From JAJYKN01 sp035516155 (GTDB taxonomy: Bacteria > Nitrospirota > UBA9217), in NCBI GenBank assembly GCA_035516155.1, contig DATJAP010000011.1, forward strand, positions 1 through 64,000: 64,000 nucleotides of DNA, given 5' to 3'. The notes beneath the pieces are model-generated. The model did not search any database. It saw only the letters and a list, made by a program, of their open reading frames with translations, and was not told the DNA's origin. A program made the translations under genes and the position numbers. Positions 61,678-64,000 of this stretch are shown here, one piece after another. The stretch's first letter is position 1, and every line of letters starts with the position of its first letter.

Positions 61678-63020
61678 GGAATGCCGGACGTTACATAACG
61701 CTCATCGTGCTCCTGTTGGTATGCCCGTCGCTTGCGCGGGGTGATGAAATATGTTTTATACCGTCCATGGCCTTGAAGGAGGAATACAACAGCAACATTA
61801 TGCTGGTTCCTGAAGCGAACGGTGTAATAAAGGATTATATCACGACCCTATCGCCCGGCTTCGATCTGACCGACAAGACCGATCGGCTCGATTCCTTGCT
61901 GTCGCTCCGGCTGGACCGGCTGCAATACTCCAAGTACGATTATCTCAGTGCGACCAACCAGTCGTACAATGGCACCGTACGGTACGCGGCCACGCCGCTG
62001 TTTACTCTTTCGGCGGGAGCGGGATATACGAGGATTGCCAATTTGAGCCTTTATACGGGGTCGGCCTATTCACCGTCGGTCGGCACAGTTTCCTCCGGCG
62101 GCAACAGTTCTCCCCCGCCGGTACCGGTGACGTCTCCCCCTACGGCCGGCAACTCTAATTCCGGCGGAGTTATTATTGCAAGTCCCGCACTACCTCTTGT
62201 GGCTTTACCGGTACAGAGTACAACCGCCTCGATGTCCACAGGCTATCAACTGACGGAAAAAACATCGCTCCTGTCCCAGTATCAATATGTTGGGAGCTCT
62301 TATCAACAACCGTATTATCGTGCCACATCCTATGACGTGCAGGCGGGGCTTACGACCGATTTCAGTGAGTACCTTCCCCGGGTGAAAGGCCTTCTGAATA
62401 CGGAATACAGCCAGTATCTCTTGCCTGATTCAAGAACCATCAACGTAGCGGGTTCTATTGGTTTTTCCTACGCTGTCAGCGAGACCTGGAGCGTTCTCGC
62501 TCAAGGCGGTATCCGCCGTACCGAGTCAGAACAATTTTTAAACACATGGGTTCCCAACGGCAACCCCGGTTCGTCCACTCTCGTCAGGGAGAGGCTCAAC
62601 AATATTGCTTGGGGCCAAGTCGGTAATCTTTCCCTGAACTACCAAGGTGAATACATGGATGCACATCTTATGTATACCAAGGATCTTACCTTGGCCTCGG
62701 GTCTCCAGTCCGCGACCGACGAAAACGACCTGCAGATCGCAGCCACGTACAAAATCAGTTATGAACTGTCGGTCTCACTGTCGGCCGAGTATACCACATA
62801 CCAGTCGCCTGAACAGAATGCGGCCGTTGTCGTCAATCAGCGGGACATTAGCATCTCGCCGGTCATCCGGTACGACTTCTCAAGGGACTTAGCACTCGAG
62901 GCAACCTACCAACAGATCAGGATCGATTACCATACAGAGAATACCGAGGCAAACAGACAGTCGTACTTCTTGCGTTTGACAGCCCGGTTCCCGTACTGCA
63001 GTTCGAGCCAGTACAAATAA
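61674..63020 (+). CDS. outer-membrane beta-barrel of the exosortase/polysaccharide system (TIGR03016-like)
   Basis: A 448-residue protein from GTG 61674. A signal peptide (ending LARGD) is followed by MALKEEYNSNIMLVPE, the typical opening of these PEP-CTERM-associated outer-membrane proteins. Many alternating aromatic strands follow (SKYDYLSATNQSYNGTVRYA, SLLSQYQYVGSSYQQPYY). A Pro/Gly/Ser-rich loop at about 140-180 may be a surface loop. It ends near LTARFPYCSSSQYK. The likely role is polymer secretion across the outer membrane. Confidence 0.75.
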   Translation: MRNAGRYITLIVLLLVCPSLARGDEICFIPSMALKEEYNSNIMLVPEANGVIKDYITTLSPGFDLTDKTDRLDSLLSLRLDRLQYSKYDYLSATNQSYNGTVRYAATPLFTLSAGAGYTRIANLSLYTGSAYSPSVGTVSSGGNSSPPPVPVTSPPTAGNSNSGGVIIASPALPLVALPVQSTTASMSTGYQLTEKTSLLSQYQYVGSSYQQPYYRATSYDVQAGLTTDFSEYLPRVKGLLNTEYSQYLLPDSRTINVAGSIGFSYAVSETWSVLAQGGIRRTESEQFLNTWVPNGNPGSSTLVRERLNNIAWGQVGNLSLNYQGEYMDAHLMYTKDLTLASGLQSATDENDLQIAATYKISYELSVSLSAEYTTYQSPEQNAAVVVNQRDISISPVIRYDFSRDLALEATYQQIRIDYHTENTEANRQSYFLRLTARFPYCSSSQYK

Positions 63021-63034
63021 TCATAGGAGCGTTA

Positions 63035-64000
63035 ATGATGGAGGAAGCCAAAATAACAAGTACCAAGGATGTGGTCAGGATCATCAAAAGGAGGCGATGG
63101 GCGCTTATCATTCCAGCTCTGATTGTTCCGCTACTTTCCGTGTTGGTCATCTTGCTCTGGAAGCCTGTCTATCGCTCCACGTCCACGATTCTGATCGAGG
63201 AGCAGGAAATCTCCCGGGAGTACGTGATGGCGGCCGTGACGAGCTACGCGGAACAGCGTCTGCAGATCATTAACCAGCGGATTATGAGCGCCGGCCGGCT
63301 GCTTGAGATCATCAACCGATTCAACCTGTATGCAGATAAGCGAAACAAGATGACGTCGGAAGAGATCATCGAGAACATGCGAAAGAAGGACATTAAGTTC
63401 GAGACCATAATGGCTGACGTTATTGATCGGAGGACAGGACAGAAAACGGCTGCTACCATCGCATTTACCGTCTCCTACGAGGGACACAATCCTCAAGTGG
63501 TCCAGCAGGTCGCGAATGAGCTTGCGTCCCTTTATCTTGAGGAGAACATGAAGGTTGTGGGGCAGCAGACGGAAGGTACGACGAAGTTCCTGGATGAGGA
63601 AATGAAATCCGTTCAGGCCGAACTTGTCGAGTTAGAAAGGAAAATCGCGGTTTACAAGGAGCGGCACAGCCAGGCCCTGCCTGATTTGTTACAGTTCAAC
63701 CTGCAATCCCTGGATTGGGACGAGCGGAACTGGGATCAATTGAACGAGCAGCTCCGGGCGCTCCGGGATAAGGAAAGCTACTACCAGTCAGAACTGGCCA
63801 CAATGGTGCCAGACGCGACCAACCAGGATAAAGATCGGCTGAAGGAGCTGCGGGTTGCCCTCGTCGACCTGAAGGCGAGGTATTCCGAAGAATACCCCGA
63901 CGTGATCAAGACCAAGGCGGAGATCGCTGTTTTGGAGAAGAAGCTCCAGGAAAAGGTGAGCGAACCCACCGATCAGAAAAAACCCGACAATCCCGCCTAC
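63035..64000 (+). CDS. Wzz-like chain-length determinant of the exosortase system (partial, runs off the window)
   Basis: 322 residues are visible and the frame is open at the right edge. TAGGAG lies six bases before ATG 63035 (the next codon is also ATG). The first transmembrane helix is at about 25-43 (RRWALIIPALIVPLLSVLVI), followed by the Wzz domain (WKPVYRSTSTILIEEQEI) and a long periplasmic coiled coil (QAELVELERKIAVYKERHSQ, then LKARYSEEYPDVIKTKAEI). The length and the SEEYPDVI motif match the exosortase-linked PEP-CTERM Wzz family. It would set polymer chain length together with a downstream kinase outside the window. Confidence 0.88.
   Translation, partial: MMEEAKITSTKDVVRIIKRRRWALIIPALIVPLLSVLVILLWKPVYRSTSTILIEEQEISREYVMAAVTSYAEQRLQIINQRIMSAGRLLEIINRFNLYADKRNKMTSEEIIENMRKKDIKFETIMADVIDRRTGQKTAATIAFTVSYEGHNPQVVQQVANELASLYLEENMKVVGQQTEGTTKFLDEEMKSVQAELVELERKIAVYKERHSQALPDLLQFNLQSLDWDERNWDQLNEQLRALRDKESYYQSELATMVPDATNQDKDRLKELRVALVDLKARYSEEYPDVIKTKAEIAVLEKKLQEKVSEPTDQKKPDNPAY

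Overview
The window comes from a Gram-negative, intermediate-GC bacterium: there are outer-membrane barrels, lipoproteins, a TonB/ExbBD module and two-partner secretion. The combination of PEP-CTERM-type sorting tags with two different exosortases, an exosortase-linked polysaccharide operon, a giant haemagglutinin and short DUF3562-like and YezD-like proteins suggests a Desulfuromonadota (Geobacter-like), Nitrospirota or related soil or sediment organism. I cannot fix the genus from sequence alone. Almost everything here concerns the cell surface and biofilm matrix.

Layout. 1-5 kb: the tail of a small gene, a frameshifted small gene, an amphipathic 22-residue-repeat protein, a cobalamin-binding-type radical SAM enzyme, a lipase, and an intergenic stretch with a possible 46-residue protein and the first of a family of Pho-box-driven structured RNAs. 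5-9 kb: a secreted S53 (sedolisin) protease next to an XrtH-like exosortase, whose cognate tag appears to be the protease C-terminus. 9-14.3 kb: an ISAs1-type transposase remnant, a secreted cohesin-like protein, a tandem ~397-bp duplication carrying two Pho-box/RNA units, a cyclic-di-GMP-I riboswitch, a VPLPA/PEP-CTERM protein and a periplasmic phosphate-binding-protein-like protein. 14.4-34.8 kb: one long same-strand unit with another Pho-box/RNA leader, a YezD-like peptide, a SlyD-like lipoprotein, TpsB, a 3474-residue TpsA, an ExbB fused to DUF2341 and LamG domains, ExbD, TonB, a porin-like lipoprotein, a coiled-coil protein and a PpiC foldase. 34.9-64 kb: a polysaccharide locus opened by a NusG-like (UpxY/RfaH) antiterminator. 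It has GalE, flippase, glycosyltransferases, a polymerase/ligase, a glycosidase-like protein, the GDP-D-glycero-alpha-D-manno-heptose pathway (GmhA, HddA, and a GmhB/HddC/kinase fusion), exosortase-EpsI, a WecA/MraY-type initiating transferase, a PrsT-like TPR lipoprotein, a Wza-like exporter, an outer-membrane barrel and a Wzz-like protein cut by the window end.

How it may work together (inference). The exopolysaccharide locus would build and export a heptose-containing matrix polymer. Exosortases would process the tagged surface proteins. The TPS unit would place a very large adhesin on the surface, perhaps assisted by a proton-motive-force-coupled ExbB-ExbD-TonB device with a lectin-like periplasmic domain. 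Cyclic-di-GMP (riboswitch) and possibly phosphate limitation (four Pho-box-like promoters) would tie expression to lifestyle. The two best candidates for undescribed biology are the Pho-box/structured-RNA family (five cores, four promoters) and the TonB-energised two-partner secretion unit. No tRNA, rRNA, CRISPR array or intact transposon was seen.
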